Below, in pieces: positions 17,521 to 27,930 of a DNA stretch of 64,000 nucleotides (position 1 is its first letter; every line of letters begins with the position of its first letter). Under the pieces are notes generated by a model. The model had not been told where the DNA came from, ran no database searches, and saw only the letters and a program-made list of their open reading frames with translations. The DNA is taken from positions 102,835 to 166,834 of the forward strand of contig DIDT01000057.1 in assembly GCA_002418285.1 (NCBI GenBank), given 5' to 3'. The translations under genes and the position numbers were made by a program. The stretch is from Phycisphaerales bacterium UBA5793. GTDB lineage: Bacteria > Planctomycetota > Phycisphaerae > Phycisphaerales > UBA5793.

Positions 17521-19818
17521 TCAATTCAACCGAATCAGCTTCCGCCCCACCCACTCGAACGTGAGCAGCAGGATCACGAGGATCAGGCACAAAGGCGTGT
17601 CCCACAGCGGCTCGACGAGGTCCATCGGGGTGATGATCGAACGGTCAGGCAGGTTTCTGAGCGCGCTGAGGTCATTGGCCGCCAGCACCTGGCCGCCGGT
17701 ATCTTCCGCGAGGCGAGCGAGGAGGCCGTGGTCTGCGGCGGGGTCACGCATCTCGTCATCGGGCCGCGTCACTTCTACGACTTGTCCAAGATCAAATCGG
17801 ACCAGCGCCGGATCGACCATACGCACCTGCAGCGACCCCGCGCGGTCCGGCACATACGCCGCCTCGTAGCGCGTCATCGTCTCGTCGATCGCAGTCAGCG
17901 AGAGAGAGACAACCGAGCCGTCGGACGTATCAACCAGTTCGATGGGAATCTCTGAGACGGATCGCTGCGCGAGCTGCGCATCAAGCAGGCGAAGTTGAAT
18001 CACAATCGGCTGGCCGACCTCAGCGCGACGGGGGTTGACAGTCAGCACGGCCGGTTGACCCGAAAGCGTCAGACGGTCGCGGCCGAGCATGCGGATCAGC
18101 TGATTCCAGAACTGCTCGGGCAGCGTATCACCAAGGCCATAGCGCCAGCGCCACGTCTCGTCCGTTGCCACGAAGGCGCTCTGCCCGGCCCCGAAACGCA
18201 TGAAAGTCACCAGCGGCAGCGGCTGACCCTCGTCCAGTGGCGCCGTCGTCTCCGCGAGCACCTCGACGGCCGGCTTGAGTGAACGGTGTTCGAGCCGCAG
18301 CGCCCACTGCAGCGCTGCCCAAGGCTGGGCGGGGTCATCGAGAATGTCCCACGCATGGCGCTCACCAAGCATGAGCTGGAGCACGCTCAGGCGGTGCGCA
18401 ACGTCTGTTGGCTTCATGCGAACCGGCTCATCAATCAGCGGCAGATTCAGGTTACCGCGCATCGGCAGCAATGCCGCCAGCGGGCTGTTCGCGTACGCCG
18501 ATGGATTGGCCCGCGGCCCGGCGATGAAGAGCAGCCCCGCTCCGCGCTCCGCCACCTGGCTGCGAATCATCTCCTGCTGCGGGGCCGAGAAAAACTCGGC
18601 GTGTACATCACCCAGCACGATCACGTCGTACGGCTCCCACTCCTCAGGCGAATTGGGCAGCCGGGCAATCGGCGTGTTGCCCTCCTGGGCAAAATCACGA
18701 TCGGCCGAAAGCAGCATGATGCTCGAGTCGATCGTGTGCTCGCGCACGATCAGATCCTTGATCCAGCGATACTCCCAGCGGGGCCGAGCCTCGACATAGA
18801 GCACTTTGAGCGGGCGATCGACGAGTTCGATGTCAAAGTCGCGCTGGTTGTTGTCGGTGATGAGATCGACGCCTTCGCTCTCGATCACGACGCGCCATGT
18901 CGAGACGCCCGGCAGGTTCGGTCGCGCCAACAGTGTGAGGTGATCGCGCTCGTCGCCGGGTTCGAGGCGCTCGCGATCGAACACTTCGCCGGTGAGTGCG
19001 TCGACGAGTTTCACTTCTGCGCCGTCTGTGTCCGCGGCCGAGCCGAGGCGATCAATGGTCACGTCGATAGGCACAATGTCATGCGCAAAGGCCCTGGTCG
19101 GCGACTCAACGCGCCCGACCGCGAGATCACCCACCGCTTCCCCCGAACCCAGCGGTACAACCATCAGCGGAACTGCGTCCGCCTCGAGTTGGCGCAGAAT
19201 CGCACGCGTCGGCGGCTGGGGTGTGCGCCCGTCGGTAAAGAGCACGACAGAATTAATTGGTCGCGCTGAAAGTCGTCGCAGCGCTTGGTCGAGCGAAGCC
19301 GCCAGCAGCGTGCGCCGCCCCTCAGGCGCACTCAGGTCAGGTTCTCCCGTTGTGTCATCCACCGGCAAGTCGTACGCGCCTTCATCAAAGCCCAACCAGA
19401 GCGTCTCGTGCTTGGATGCCACATCATCAAAGACCGGTTGTGAGTCGGCGACTGCACTGCGCAATTGCTCATCGCGCGTCTCGCGGTTGGGCAGGTCGCC
19501 GATCGTCATCGATGTCGATCGATCGAGCAGGTAAACGACCCAGTCACGTTCCACCAGGTCGCGCGGCACGATGATTGCCGGCCCCGCAATGAGCACCACC
19601 AGCACCAGCAACAACACCGCGCGCGACACCGCCAGCACGCCGCGTCCGCGCCGATTGCCAATGAGTCCGCTGTAACTCCACACCGCGAGCAATCCAAGCA
19701 CGATGATCGCCAGCGCCCACGCCCAACCCGGCAATGGCCGCTGCCAGCCGAGATGCATCGTTTCTGCATCTGCGGGCAGTCGATCGAGATTAAGCAGCCA
19801 GTGCCACAGGGCGTTCAT
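17521..19818 (-). CDS. Membrane-anchored VWA-domain protein
   Basis: A 765-residue protein with two N-terminal membrane segments (about residues 30-50 and 62-85) and one at the C-terminus (about 740-758). A von Willebrand factor A domain follows the second helix, with an intact metal site, DRSTS (about residues 99-103). Later segments resemble the class I glutamine-amidotransferase-like domain that often follows in such proteins (VLYVEARPRWEYRW, YDVIVLGDVHAEFF). It overlaps the BatA-like gene upstream by four bases. By analogy with Bat-type clusters it probably works with the MoxR ATPase at 24084-25172; the cargo is not known. Confidence 0.8.
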   Translation of the reverse strand: MNALWHWLLNLDRLPADAETMHLGWQRPLPGWAWALAIIVLGLLAVWSYSGLIGNRRGRGVLAVSRAVLLLVLVVLIAGPAIIVPRDLVERDWVVYLLDRSTSMTIGDLPNRETRDEQLRSAVADSQPVFDDVASKHETLWLGFDEGAYDLPVDDTTGEPDLSAPEGRRTLLAASLDQALRRLSARPINSVVLFTDGRTPQPPTRAILRQLEADAVPLMVVPLGSGEAVGDLAVGRVESPTRAFAHDIVPIDVTIDRLGSAADTDGAEVKLVDALTGEVFDRERLEPGDERDHLTLLARPNLPGVSTWRVVIESEGVDLITDNNQRDFDIELVDRPLKVLYVEARPRWEYRWIKDLIVREHTIDSSIMLLSADRDFAQEGNTPIARLPNSPEEWEPYDVIVLGDVHAEFFSAPQQEMIRSQVAERGAGLLFIAGPRANPSAYANSPLAALLPMRGNLNLPLIDEPVRMKPTDVAHRLSVLQLMLGERHAWDILDDPAQPWAALQWALRLEHRSLKPAVEVLAETTAPLDEGQPLPLVTFMRFGAGQSAFVATDETWRWRYGLGDTLPEQFWNQLIRMLGRDRLTLSGQPAVLTVNPRRAEVGQPIVIQLRLLDAQLAQRSVSEIPIELVDTSDGSVVSLSLTAIDETMTRYEAAYVPDRAGSLQVRMVDPALVRFDLGQVVEVTRPDDEMRDPAADHGLLARLAEDTGGQVLAANDLSALRNLPDRSIITPMDLVEPLWDTPLCLILVILLLTFEWVGRKLIRLN

Positions 19819-22046
19819 GCCGGCCGCCCCTCTGTCGCAAAGGTCGAAGCGAGCGAGTAGCGATCGGTGTCGAGGCCGCCGGTCTCCAGATCACGTCGCA
19901 GGCCGTGGCTGAACCAGCGGGCCAGCAACGTTTCGAGAAGCGCCAGAGCCAACGCGGTCAGCAACAGTGCCAGGCTGATTTCGCCCCAGGTCGTTTCCCC
20001 GGCGAGCGCGGCGGCGGAGTCATTTGTGTCAAGCCACTGCCACGAGCCGCTCGCGCCGAGCCATTCGTTCACCTGAGCAGCGCCCAGCGCCTCCGTACGA
20101 CCCGCGTCGGGCTCCACGTTGACACCGATCCGTCCCAACGACGCGCTGCGCTCATCGAGGACCTCATACACCCCAGCCTGACTGATCGGCCGATCGAGTG
20201 TGGCGGCGCCATCTCGTGTCAACACCGTGAGCCGTGTTCCGCCCGGCCCAACAAGCGACGCAGCGCCGAGCGGCAACCCTCCCGCGATCGCATCACCGGG
20301 CGACAGTTCGCGTTGTTCATGCGCGTGGCCGACGCCCTGGCGCACCACTTCGTGCACCAGTGCAACCATAAATGGTTTGGCGGGCAGCGTTGTCCAGTCG
20401 AGATGCGCGGCGCTCGAAAGGTACACGATCAGCCCGCCGCGACTCGACCCGCCCGCGGTCATCCACATCATCCACGGCGTGCCGTCTGCGAGCCGGAGAA
20501 CAATCGAATCCTCTTCCACACCTTCCTCAACCGGCAATGTGCGCAGTACGCGCACGGGCTTGGTCAGGTCGGTCAGTTCACTACCCAGCAGGCTGAGCAG
20601 ATCGCTTTTGGGCTGCTCATCGGCGAGCGCGACGCCAGAGTCATCCTCCCCGACGTTGGCCGCCTCGCGGGCCCAGCGCCAGTTGAGTTCGAGCGCGGTT
20701 GTAGCCCGGTCCGTCCAAGTCGCCACGCGATCCTGCTCGGCAGGCTCGATCCACAGCATTCCCCCGCCATCCACAAATTCGCGCAGCACGCGCCAACCGT
20801 CTTCCGTCACGAGGTCGGGCCGGGTCAACACGGCCGCCTGAAGACGCCGCATCGCCGCACGGTCAATCGACGCTGGGTCGATGTCCGTCACACTGATTTG
20901 CGAGCCACTTCCTGGATCGAGTGCCCGACGAAACCACGAACCGCTGGGGAACGACGCCAGGTCGCCTGGCCGACCAAACTCGCGCCGGTCAAGCACAGCA
21001 ACGCGCAGCACATCGCGCACTTCGAGCACGTTGTAACGCGCGTTGTCGGCAGCGAGGGCGTCGCGGTCAATCGCCGCCGTTACGATCACTTCGCCCGGAT
21101 CGACGCCGCGCAGATCGAGCCGCATATCGACAGCCGCTTCACTCTGCCCGCGGGCCCAACGCACCGAGATCGGATCCGGACTCGGGAGCGGCTCGGCGTT
21201 GAGCCGCACCGTACTCAGCGCTTCTTCGCTCACATCACCCACGCGGCGCAGATGCACCGTAAACTGCCCGCTGAGATCCGTCGCGCCTGCCAGCGCCACG
21301 CGCCGTTTGGAGTCGATCGATACGACCTGCACGTTTGCGACCGGCGCTGTTGCCGGCTGCGACGCAATGAGCTTTACGTTTCGCTTGTCGTCGATGAATC
21401 GCGCGGCGAGCGGCCGCGTGAGATCCGCTGAACCCGCATAGAAATCGCTGAGCAGATAGACGAACACCGGACTCGGATCGCTCTCGCGCAAAGAAATGGA
21501 TTCGCGCACGCGCGAAAGAGCTGCGTCAATGTCTGTCGGGGTGTGAGACGCCTTGAGTTCCGTCAGGTTTGCCAGCACAGCTGCGTGATCCACCGCCGGC
21601 GGATCGACCAGAGCCTCGATTGGCCGCGCCGCCGAGACGAGCGCTACGCGATCTGATGCCTTGAGCGAGCTGATGATCTGGCTCGCCTCCTGCACATGAC
21701 GTTGCAGCGCACTCTGGTTCTGCCCGTCGGTCACCGTTGACGCCAGTCCGTTGTCGACAACGAGATACACGACGCGGCTGCCCGGCCCGAGCGGCAGGGC
21801 TGAATCACTCAGCAGCGGCCGCGCCAGCGCCAGACCAAGCAGCGCCAGCACAAGGCAGCGGATCGCCAGCAGCAACCATTGCTCCAGTCGCATGCGATGT
21901 CGGCTGCGTCGATACGCCTCCAGCAGGAACCGCATTGCACCCCAGTCGATCGGCTTGCGCCGCTGACGAAACAGCAGGTGAATGATGATGGGAATCGCCA
22001 CGGCGGCGACACCGGCCAGCGCCAGGCCCACGTGCACGAAATTCAT
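19815..22046 (-). CDS. BatA-like membrane protein with degenerate VWA domain
   Basis: A 743-residue protein. The N-terminus carries the aerotolerance-regulator (BatA) N-terminal domain: a first helix, the RRKPIDWGAMRFL motif at about residues 29-43, then a second helix at about 60-80. A VWA-type domain follows, but the metal-site position reads VDNGLAS in place of DxSxS, so the metal site looks lost. The middle is extracytoplasmic, and the C-terminal membrane segment (about 690-715) is followed by a short tail. It overlaps both neighbours by four bases (ATGA), so DUF58, this gene and the next are translationally coupled. Confidence 0.8.
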   Translation of the reverse strand: MNFVHVGLALAGVAAVAIPIIIHLLFRQRRKPIDWGAMRFLLEAYRRSRHRMRLEQWLLLAIRCLVLALLGLALARPLLSDSALPLGPGSRVVYLVVDNGLASTVTDGQNQSALQRHVQEASQIISSLKASDRVALVSAARPIEALVDPPAVDHAAVLANLTELKASHTPTDIDAALSRVRESISLRESDPSPVFVYLLSDFYAGSADLTRPLAARFIDDKRNVKLIASQPATAPVANVQVVSIDSKRRVALAGATDLSGQFTVHLRRVGDVSEEALSTVRLNAEPLPSPDPISVRWARGQSEAAVDMRLDLRGVDPGEVIVTAAIDRDALAADNARYNVLEVRDVLRVAVLDRREFGRPGDLASFPSGSWFRRALDPGSGSQISVTDIDPASIDRAAMRRLQAAVLTRPDLVTEDGWRVLREFVDGGGMLWIEPAEQDRVATWTDRATTALELNWRWAREAANVGEDDSGVALADEQPKSDLLSLLGSELTDLTKPVRVLRTLPVEEGVEEDSIVLRLADGTPWMMWMTAGGSSRGGLIVYLSSAAHLDWTTLPAKPFMVALVHEVVRQGVGHAHEQRELSPGDAIAGGLPLGAASLVGPGGTRLTVLTRDGAATLDRPISQAGVYEVLDERSASLGRIGVNVEPDAGRTEALGAAQVNEWLGASGSWQWLDTNDSAAALAGETTWGEISLALLLTALALALLETLLARWFSHGLRRDLETGGLDTDRYSLASTFATEGRPA

Positions 22047-22993
22047 CCGCGCCCCCTGCGACCTTGCGCCATCCTTCGGGCCAGGAAGTGACTGAGCACC
22101 GGGCCGATCGAGTCGTGTGTGTCAATGCGCTGGTAGTCAAAATGAAATCCGCGCGCCAACTTTTCCAGCGACTTGCAGTGTTCGGAGAGAATCTCGAGAT
22201 AGGCCTGGCGCAGTGAGCGCGGATCAAGGTTCAGTTTGCCCTCGAGTTCCATTCCCTCAAAAGGGGCCGGCGTGCGGAAGTCAAAGCGCATCTCCTGCCG
22301 GTCGAGCACCTGGAGCAGGATGAGATCGTGCCCGCGATGCCGCACGCGCGCCATGGCGCTGCGGATCTGGTCCAGGTCGTCGAAGAAGTCGCTAATGATC
22401 ACAAAGAGCACGCGGTTGGTCACCTTGCCCAGCGCCTGATCGACGCACCGGCCGATGCTCGTCTGCTCTTCCACCGGATGGGTGTTGAGCGCCGAGACGA
22501 TCTGGCGCCAGTGTCCCTGCGCGCTGCTGCGATTGACCAGTGAGCGCACGCCGTCGGCGAACACGACCATCCCCACGCGATCCTGCTGTTGCAATGCCAG
22601 GAACGATACCGCGGCGCCGAGCGCCGTGGCATGATCGAACTTGCGCCAGATGCGCTTGCTGCCGTCTTCAATCGTCGCCTCATACGTGCCAAAGCGCATC
22701 GAGCCGGATGAATCGACGAGCAACACAACGTCGAGATTTGTTTCCTGCTCATACTGCTTGAGGTACAGCTTGTCGCTGCGGCCGAAGACCTTCCAGTCGA
22801 GGTGGCGAATGTCGTCGCCCTGCACATACTGCCGATGCTGCGCAAACTCGACGGAAAAGCCATAATAAGGACTTTCGTGCATGCCGCTGCGAATACCCTC
22901 GACAACCATGCGGGCGCGCAACTCGAATGCGCCCATCCGCGCAAGCGTGGCGGGAGAGAGGTAGTCGTCGGTTTGGAGAGAGGTGTCGGGCAT
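22043..22993 (-). CDS. DUF58-family protein with VWA-like fold
   Basis: A 316-residue cytoplasmic protein. The DUF58 signature is clear: YYGFSVEFAQHRQYVQGDDI, RHLDWKVFGRSDKLYLKQYE, then a VWA-like fold with an intact metal site DSSGS (about residues 97-101). These proteins are almost always encoded next to MoxR ATPases. ATG 22993 starts at the conserved N-terminal helix; an in-frame codon at 23068 would overlap the divergent DUF4258 gene. It heads the coupled block that continues to 17521. The moxR gene lies 1.1 kb upstream, separated by a divergent two-gene insert. Confidence 0.88.
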   Translation of the reverse strand: MPDTSLQTDDYLSPATLARMGAFELRARMVVEGIRSGMHESPYYGFSVEFAQHRQYVQGDDIRHLDWKVFGRSDKLYLKQYEQETNLDVVLLVDSSGSMRFGTYEATIEDGSKRIWRKFDHATALGAAVSFLALQQQDRVGMVVFADGVRSLVNRSSAQGHWRQIVSALNTHPVEEQTSIGRCVDQALGKVTNRVLFVIISDFFDDLDQIRSAMARVRHRGHDLILLQVLDRQEMRFDFRTPAPFEGMELEGKLNLDPRSLRQAYLEILSEHCKSLEKLARGFHFDYQRIDTHDSIGPVLSHFLARRMAQGRRGRG

Positions 22994-23079
22994 GCGGCTT
23001 AGCTGGGTGCGGAAATGCGTTGGCCGGTCCTGTTGGCCGCAGTACGATGACAAGAAGCGGACAGACACGGAAGGCGCCC

Positions 23080-23364
23080 ATGGGACAGTTGTTCGAGAGG
23101 ATACGAGAGGCGGTGGACGATGAGCGATATGTCATCGGCGTCCACGCGGCTCAGCGTCTCCGGGAACGCCGAATCCCGCAATGGCAGGCAGTCGCCGGAC
23201 TGGCCGATGGAGTTCTGATCACCGAACGCCCCCGGTCGAAGCCCAATGCCTCCGTCGAGGTGAAGCAGCCGCTCCCTGACGGCACCACTGCGAAGGCGAT
23301 CTGGGCCTGGCTCCCCTATCATCGGGTGGCGAAACTGGTAACGGTCCATTTCATGGACAGGTGA
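23080..23364 (+). CDS. DUF4258-domain protein
   Basis: A 94-residue protein with the DUF4258 pattern: an N-terminal helix, the VHAAQRLRERRIPQWQAV core (His-Ala-xx-Arg-Leu-xx-Arg), and a C-terminal strand ending in AKLVTVHFMDR. DUF4258 proteins have a small alpha/beta fold related to the BrnT/RelE-like toxin families, but most have no tested function. AAGG precedes ATG 23080. The next gene begins one base after its stop, and the pair faces away from DUF58 in the middle of a minus-strand cluster. A toxin-antitoxin role is possible but not shown. Confidence 0.7.
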   Translation: MGQLFERIREAVDDERYVIGVHAAQRLRERRIPQWQAVAGLADGVLITERPRSKPNASVEVKQPLPDGTTAKAIWAWLPYHRVAKLVTVHFMDR

Positions 23365-23601
23365 ATGATGAACCTCGACGGCGAACACATCAAACAGACA
23401 ATGTGGTTCGAGAGCGGCGCCTTCGTGGTGCGCGTTGTGGTGGACGCGGTCGTTCCACGTGACGACACGTCGGAGCCCTGCTTCGAACCGGATGCCGTCA
23501 AGTTCCTCAGCGAAGTCCAGGAACACGCCAACGCCGGCGACATCGAATGGCTCAAGACCGTCGGCGACGTGTACGTACTCACGCATTCGCGTTCGGCTTG
23601 A
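23365..23601 (+). CDS. Hypothetical protein paired with DUF4258
   Basis: A 78-residue acidic protein that starts directly after the DUF4258 stop, so the two are almost certainly translated together. It has a beta-rich first half (FVVRVVVDAVVP) and a helical middle (AVKFLSEVQEHANAG), and ends in a short strand. No known antitoxin fold (AbrB, RHH, Xre) is recognised. ATG codons at 23365 and 23368 are both possible starts. It could be the partner of the DUF4258 protein, but only the gene pairing supports that. Confidence 0.55.
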   Translation: MMNLDGEHIKQTMWFESGAFVVRVVVDAVVPRDDTSEPCFEPDAVKFLSEVQEHANAGDIEWLKTVGDVYVLTHSRSA

Positions 23602-23624
23602 CGGCTCGCGTCGGTTCATCTCAC

Positions 23625-24071
23625 TCATCCACCCTTCCTGTCTTCGCGCCCCCAGCTGCGTTGTGCGCCGTTTGCAGATTCGTCCGGCGCGGCTAGCTCA
23701 TGCCTGCGCATCTTCCAACGGAGGAAATCATCAACAAGCGGCGTGCACACGATGATCACGGGCCAAGCGATCGCACGACCCACATCATCCACATCCCAAT
23801 TGTCCGCGATCGTCGTCAGGCCACCATGCGCGATGGTCCAAATGGCCAACCCGACTCCAGCACACGCGAAGAAAAAGGCGCATGTCACGCTCGGTGGACG
23901 ACAGACGCCTGATTCCCTACAGGAACACTGTGAGAAAATACCCGTCGCGCCCAACACGATGAAAACGGCTTCGTAACCGATCGCCCACATCATGGAATTG
24001 GACAGTTCTGCGGCCCACAGCCACACGGCCCCGCCGGCAAGAAAGATCATGTACGCGATTCGAACAAGCAC
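23625..24071 (-). CDS. Hypothetical four-helix membrane protein
   Basis: A 148-residue protein with four predicted membrane segments (about residues 5-22, 27-46, 63-82 and 98-115) and a polar, charged C-terminal tail. Two Cys (CSC) lie between helices two and three. GTG 24071 has GAGG six bases upstream and lies 12 bases after the moxR stop, so it is probably co-transcribed with moxR. No family is recognised. It is the last gene before the divergent DUF4258 pair. Confidence 0.65.
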   Translation of the reverse strand: MLVRIAYMIFLAGGAVWLWAAELSNSMMWAIGYEAVFIVLGATGIFSQCSCRESGVCRPPSVTCAFFFACAGVGLAIWTIAHGGLTTIADNWDVDDVGRAIAWPVIIVCTPLVDDFLRWKMRRHELAAPDESANGAQRSWGREDRKGG

Positions 24072-24083
24072 GGCAATCCTCGG

Positions 24084-25172
<1,089 letters not shown>

Positions 25173-25656
25173 ACTCCATCCATCCTCTTTGTCAGGCGCA
25201 ACTGGGTTGATTGAGCGCATCGTGGGCCATGCGACAGCACGCGGCCGGCAAATACGCCTCGTCCGCTAAGACGAAGATCGGCCAGTACCCCATACCGCAT
25301 CGAGTATAGTCGCGGGGGTATGAAGCCGTTGCACTCCAGGAGTGCTTCGGCGCATCGCGCCCAGATCGGCTTTGGCTTATCGACACCTGAATAAGCACGC
25401 TGCAAAGCGACAAACCGGTCAACTTAAACACCATATCCACTGTTGTTCGCGCTGGGGCGGCCAAAAACGATCGCGCCGCCCCCATCTCCCTGATTGTCCG
25501 TTGTTTGCAGGAGCCAGATCAGAAGCCCTACGTCGTTTTGGCCGACCATCACTCCCAAGGGACTCGAGTCGTCGCAATGGCAACCGGGTCCGTCGCTTCG
25601 GTGGACGTGAATTGGTTCGACGCTTCAGGGCGTCAGAAGGGTGATGGAGAACTTCA
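25173..25656. other. Intergenic region between moxR and the cytochrome gene
   Basis: A 484-base gap between divergent genes, so it should hold two promoters. Two small hairpins are visible: GCACTC...GAGTGC near 25335 and GACGC...GCGTC just before the ribosome-binding site of the cytochrome gene. No riboswitch consensus, RNA gene or convincing ORF is seen. Confidence 0.5.
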
Positions 25657-26304
25657 ATGAAACAGCGTGATCTCATCCAGTTGGCGTGCCTCGTTCTTGT
25701 CGTCAGCACGACGGCAACCAGCGCGCAGATCATCGGCAGCGCCCACGACTTCTCTTCCGAAGGCTGGGCCCAGTCGCAGACCTGTCTGCCATGTCACACG
25801 CTCCACAACGCCAATGCGGTTGAGATCAACGGCTACTCGGCCGGCCGCCTGTGGAACCATGCTCTGCCCTCCGCCGGCCAGGTCTACACCACCTACGACG
25901 GCAACTTCCCGCGCGATGAGGCCCTCGACTCCTACAGCATTCTCTGCATGGGCTGCCACGACGGCACCGTCGCCCTCGACGCTTTCGGCGATGGCATCGG
26001 CAGCCAGTTCATGACCGGGGATGCACTCGTCGGCACCGACCTCACCAAGCAGCACCCCGTCGGCGCCAGCGCCGTGTGGCCCAATCCCGAACCCAGTTAC
26101 CTCAATGCGCGGGCCACGTGGGAGAATCAGACGTTCGGCGGCTCACGCATGGGAAAACTGCGCCTGATGGTCGTCGATGGCGCGGAGGAGTCGGTTCTCA
26201 GTTGCGCCACCTGCCACGAACCACACAATCGCGGCGGCTACGACGACCTGCTGCGCATCGACAACACGTCCAGCCAGATGTGCCTGGCGTGCCACAACAA
26301 GTAG
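25657..26304 (+). CDS. Secreted tetraheme cytochrome c
   Basis: A 215-residue exported protein with a signal peptide cleaved near residue 23 and four CxxCH heme sites: residues 43-47 (CLPCH), 97-101 (CMGCH), 183-187 (CATCH) and 209-213 (CLACH). Distal His residues (H30, H50, H190 and others) could serve as axial ligands. The HTLHN and CHEPHN contexts match the doubled-CXXCH family of multiheme electron carriers. GGAG lies eight bases before the ATG. The stop is 13 bases from the convergent BNR-protein stop. The redox partner is not in the window. Confidence 0.88.
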   Translation: MKQRDLIQLACLVLVVSTTATSAQIIGSAHDFSSEGWAQSQTCLPCHTLHNANAVEINGYSAGRLWNHALPSAGQVYTTYDGNFPRDEALDSYSILCMGCHDGTVALDAFGDGIGSQFMTGDALVGTDLTKQHPVGASAVWPNPEPSYLNARATWENQTFGGSRMGKLRLMVVDGAEESVLSCATCHEPHNRGGYDDLLRIDNTSSQMCLACHNK

Positions 26305-26317
26305 AAGTCGGCGAGCG

Positions 26318-27904
26318 CTATTCCACCACCGCCTCGATCACATTGCTTGAATTCTCGCGCTGGATGGCCTGGAACCAGACCGTCCGCCCGCGTGATTGCG
26401 GCGGCATGGTGATGTTCCACGAGACGTTGCCAGCCGCGTCCGCCCGAAGCGGCCCGACACCCAGTCGCGGCTGGGCCAGGTTGACTGGCACGTCGAGCAA
26501 GGCGATGTTCGTGTACCCCGGCCCATCAAGGCTGTAGACGATCCACGCCTGTTCATTGGGTCGCGCGTCGGTCACGTTGAACCGTGCCCGCTTCCCGCCG
26601 ATGAGCGGCGAAGTTTCCAGAACCATCGGATGCAACCGCTGGCAGTAGATGTCCTGCTCACCGTTGAACGTCGCAGGATGCACCACGCTCACCGAGCCGT
26701 TGTCAGACTGGCACTGGAAGTAGTCGCCGATCTTCGTTTGCTGTGGATAACCTATTGACGGATCGAACGAATCGCTCACCGCACGATTGGGAGACCACGT
26801 CAAACCCCCGTCGTATGAGTGGGAGTAGTACAACCGCGAATCAAAGTGGTTCGGGTCGGCCCGTGTATCAAACCACAATGCATCCAGCCGCCCGGCCGGG
26901 GAAATCGACATGGCCGCCATCCATTGGTAGTCGGCACCAGGTTGATCATCGTTCACGCGCAGCGGTTCGCTGAACGTGACCCCATTGTCTGTGCTTCGCG
27001 CAAACATGACATCACAGACATCATCCGTTCGCACGGCCGATGAGAGTACATAGACATTGCCACGCGTCGCCGATTCACTTCGATCAATCGCCAGATACAC
27101 CTGGCTTGATACACCCGCTGGATTCACAGGCAACTGCTTCGCCACTTGACCGCAGGGAATCAGCGTCGATGGATTCCACGTCCAGCGTCCTGGCCGAAAC
27201 GCGTCGTCAGATCGGCGCACGACCAGATTCGGTTCGCTCCACGATGCGACGAATACCTCGCCATTCAGGCCCACATCGACGAACGCCATCTCATGACCGG
27301 AGGAAGGATTGGTATCGCGCTCCCAAGTCTGTCCACCATCCAGACTTCGAGAAAATACCACGCCGACTGTATAGGACGCGTAGTAGTGGTTCTCACTCAC
27401 TCCGCTCCGATCGACGGTGTACCGCCCCTTGTCCGCCGTCGAGCCATCTCGCACCACGTGTGGAGTCTGCCAGTCTACCCCGCCGGTATCACTCTGGTAG
27501 ACCACACCAACGAATGTGGGTTCAAAAACAAGGCTGCTGTAGAAAAACGACCCACTCGAATCTACCGCCAACAACGGATCGCTTTGCTGCGCATCAGGGA
27601 AGCCTGGTGGTGGTGGCAGTGTGCCGCGGTTGATCCACGTCTGCCCGCCGTCAAACGTCACGGCGTAGCCTGCGTAGCGCGCGTCAGATTCGACGCTTGG
27701 GAACTGCCGCCAGCCAACGACCATGTTGAGTGGATTTTGGGGACTGACTGCGAGCGTGGGTTCATTGGCGGCATCGCCGGGGATGTTCAGACCGAGCGCA
27801 TCAGTGTTGATTTGCACACCTTGCTGGGCTGATGCATGGAGTCCGATACCGCCGAGGCCCAACACCGCTACAGTGACAACAACACGACGCGCGCACCCTC
27901 GCAT
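26318..27904 (-). CDS. Secreted BNR/sialidase-like protein, paralogue 4
   Basis: A 528-residue exported protein and the last of four tandem paralogues. A signal peptide (about residues 1-27) is followed by the signature VQINTDALGLNIPGDAANEP, then a six-bladed propeller with BNR Asp-box-like repeats (DGGQTW, DGGLTW). A C-terminal module of about 100 residues starts at LETSPLIGG and ends SSNVIEAVVE. The Arg triad and catalytic Tyr of true sialidases could not be assigned, so enzymatic activity is unproven. It lies 26 bases downstream of the next paralogue. Confidence 0.78.
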   Translation of the reverse strand: MRGCARRVVVTVAVLGLGGIGLHASAQQGVQINTDALGLNIPGDAANEPTLAVSPQNPLNMVVGWRQFPSVESDARYAGYAVTFDGGQTWINRGTLPPPPGFPDAQQSDPLLAVDSSGSFFYSSLVFEPTFVGVVYQSDTGGVDWQTPHVVRDGSTADKGRYTVDRSGVSENHYYASYTVGVVFSRSLDGGQTWERDTNPSSGHEMAFVDVGLNGEVFVASWSEPNLVVRRSDDAFRPGRWTWNPSTLIPCGQVAKQLPVNPAGVSSQVYLAIDRSESATRGNVYVLSSAVRTDDVCDVMFARSTDNGVTFSEPLRVNDDQPGADYQWMAAMSISPAGRLDALWFDTRADPNHFDSRLYYSHSYDGGLTWSPNRAVSDSFDPSIGYPQQTKIGDYFQCQSDNGSVSVVHPATFNGEQDIYCQRLHPMVLETSPLIGGKRARFNVTDARPNEQAWIVYSLDGPGYTNIALLDVPVNLAQPRLGVGPLRADAAGNVSWNITMPPQSRGRTVWFQAIQRENSSNVIEAVVE

Positions 27905-27930
27905 GCCCGTCCTCCCTCAGGTTCAGATGA

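Noticed and set aside
19905..21431. 508-codon plus-strand frame inside the BatA-like gene
   Set aside because: It is the antisense shadow of a conserved coding region in GC-rich DNA and encodes no recognised domain.
25400..25656. c-di-GMP riboswitch before the cytochrome gene
   Set aside because: The conserved core sequences of the motif are not present; only generic hairpins were found.
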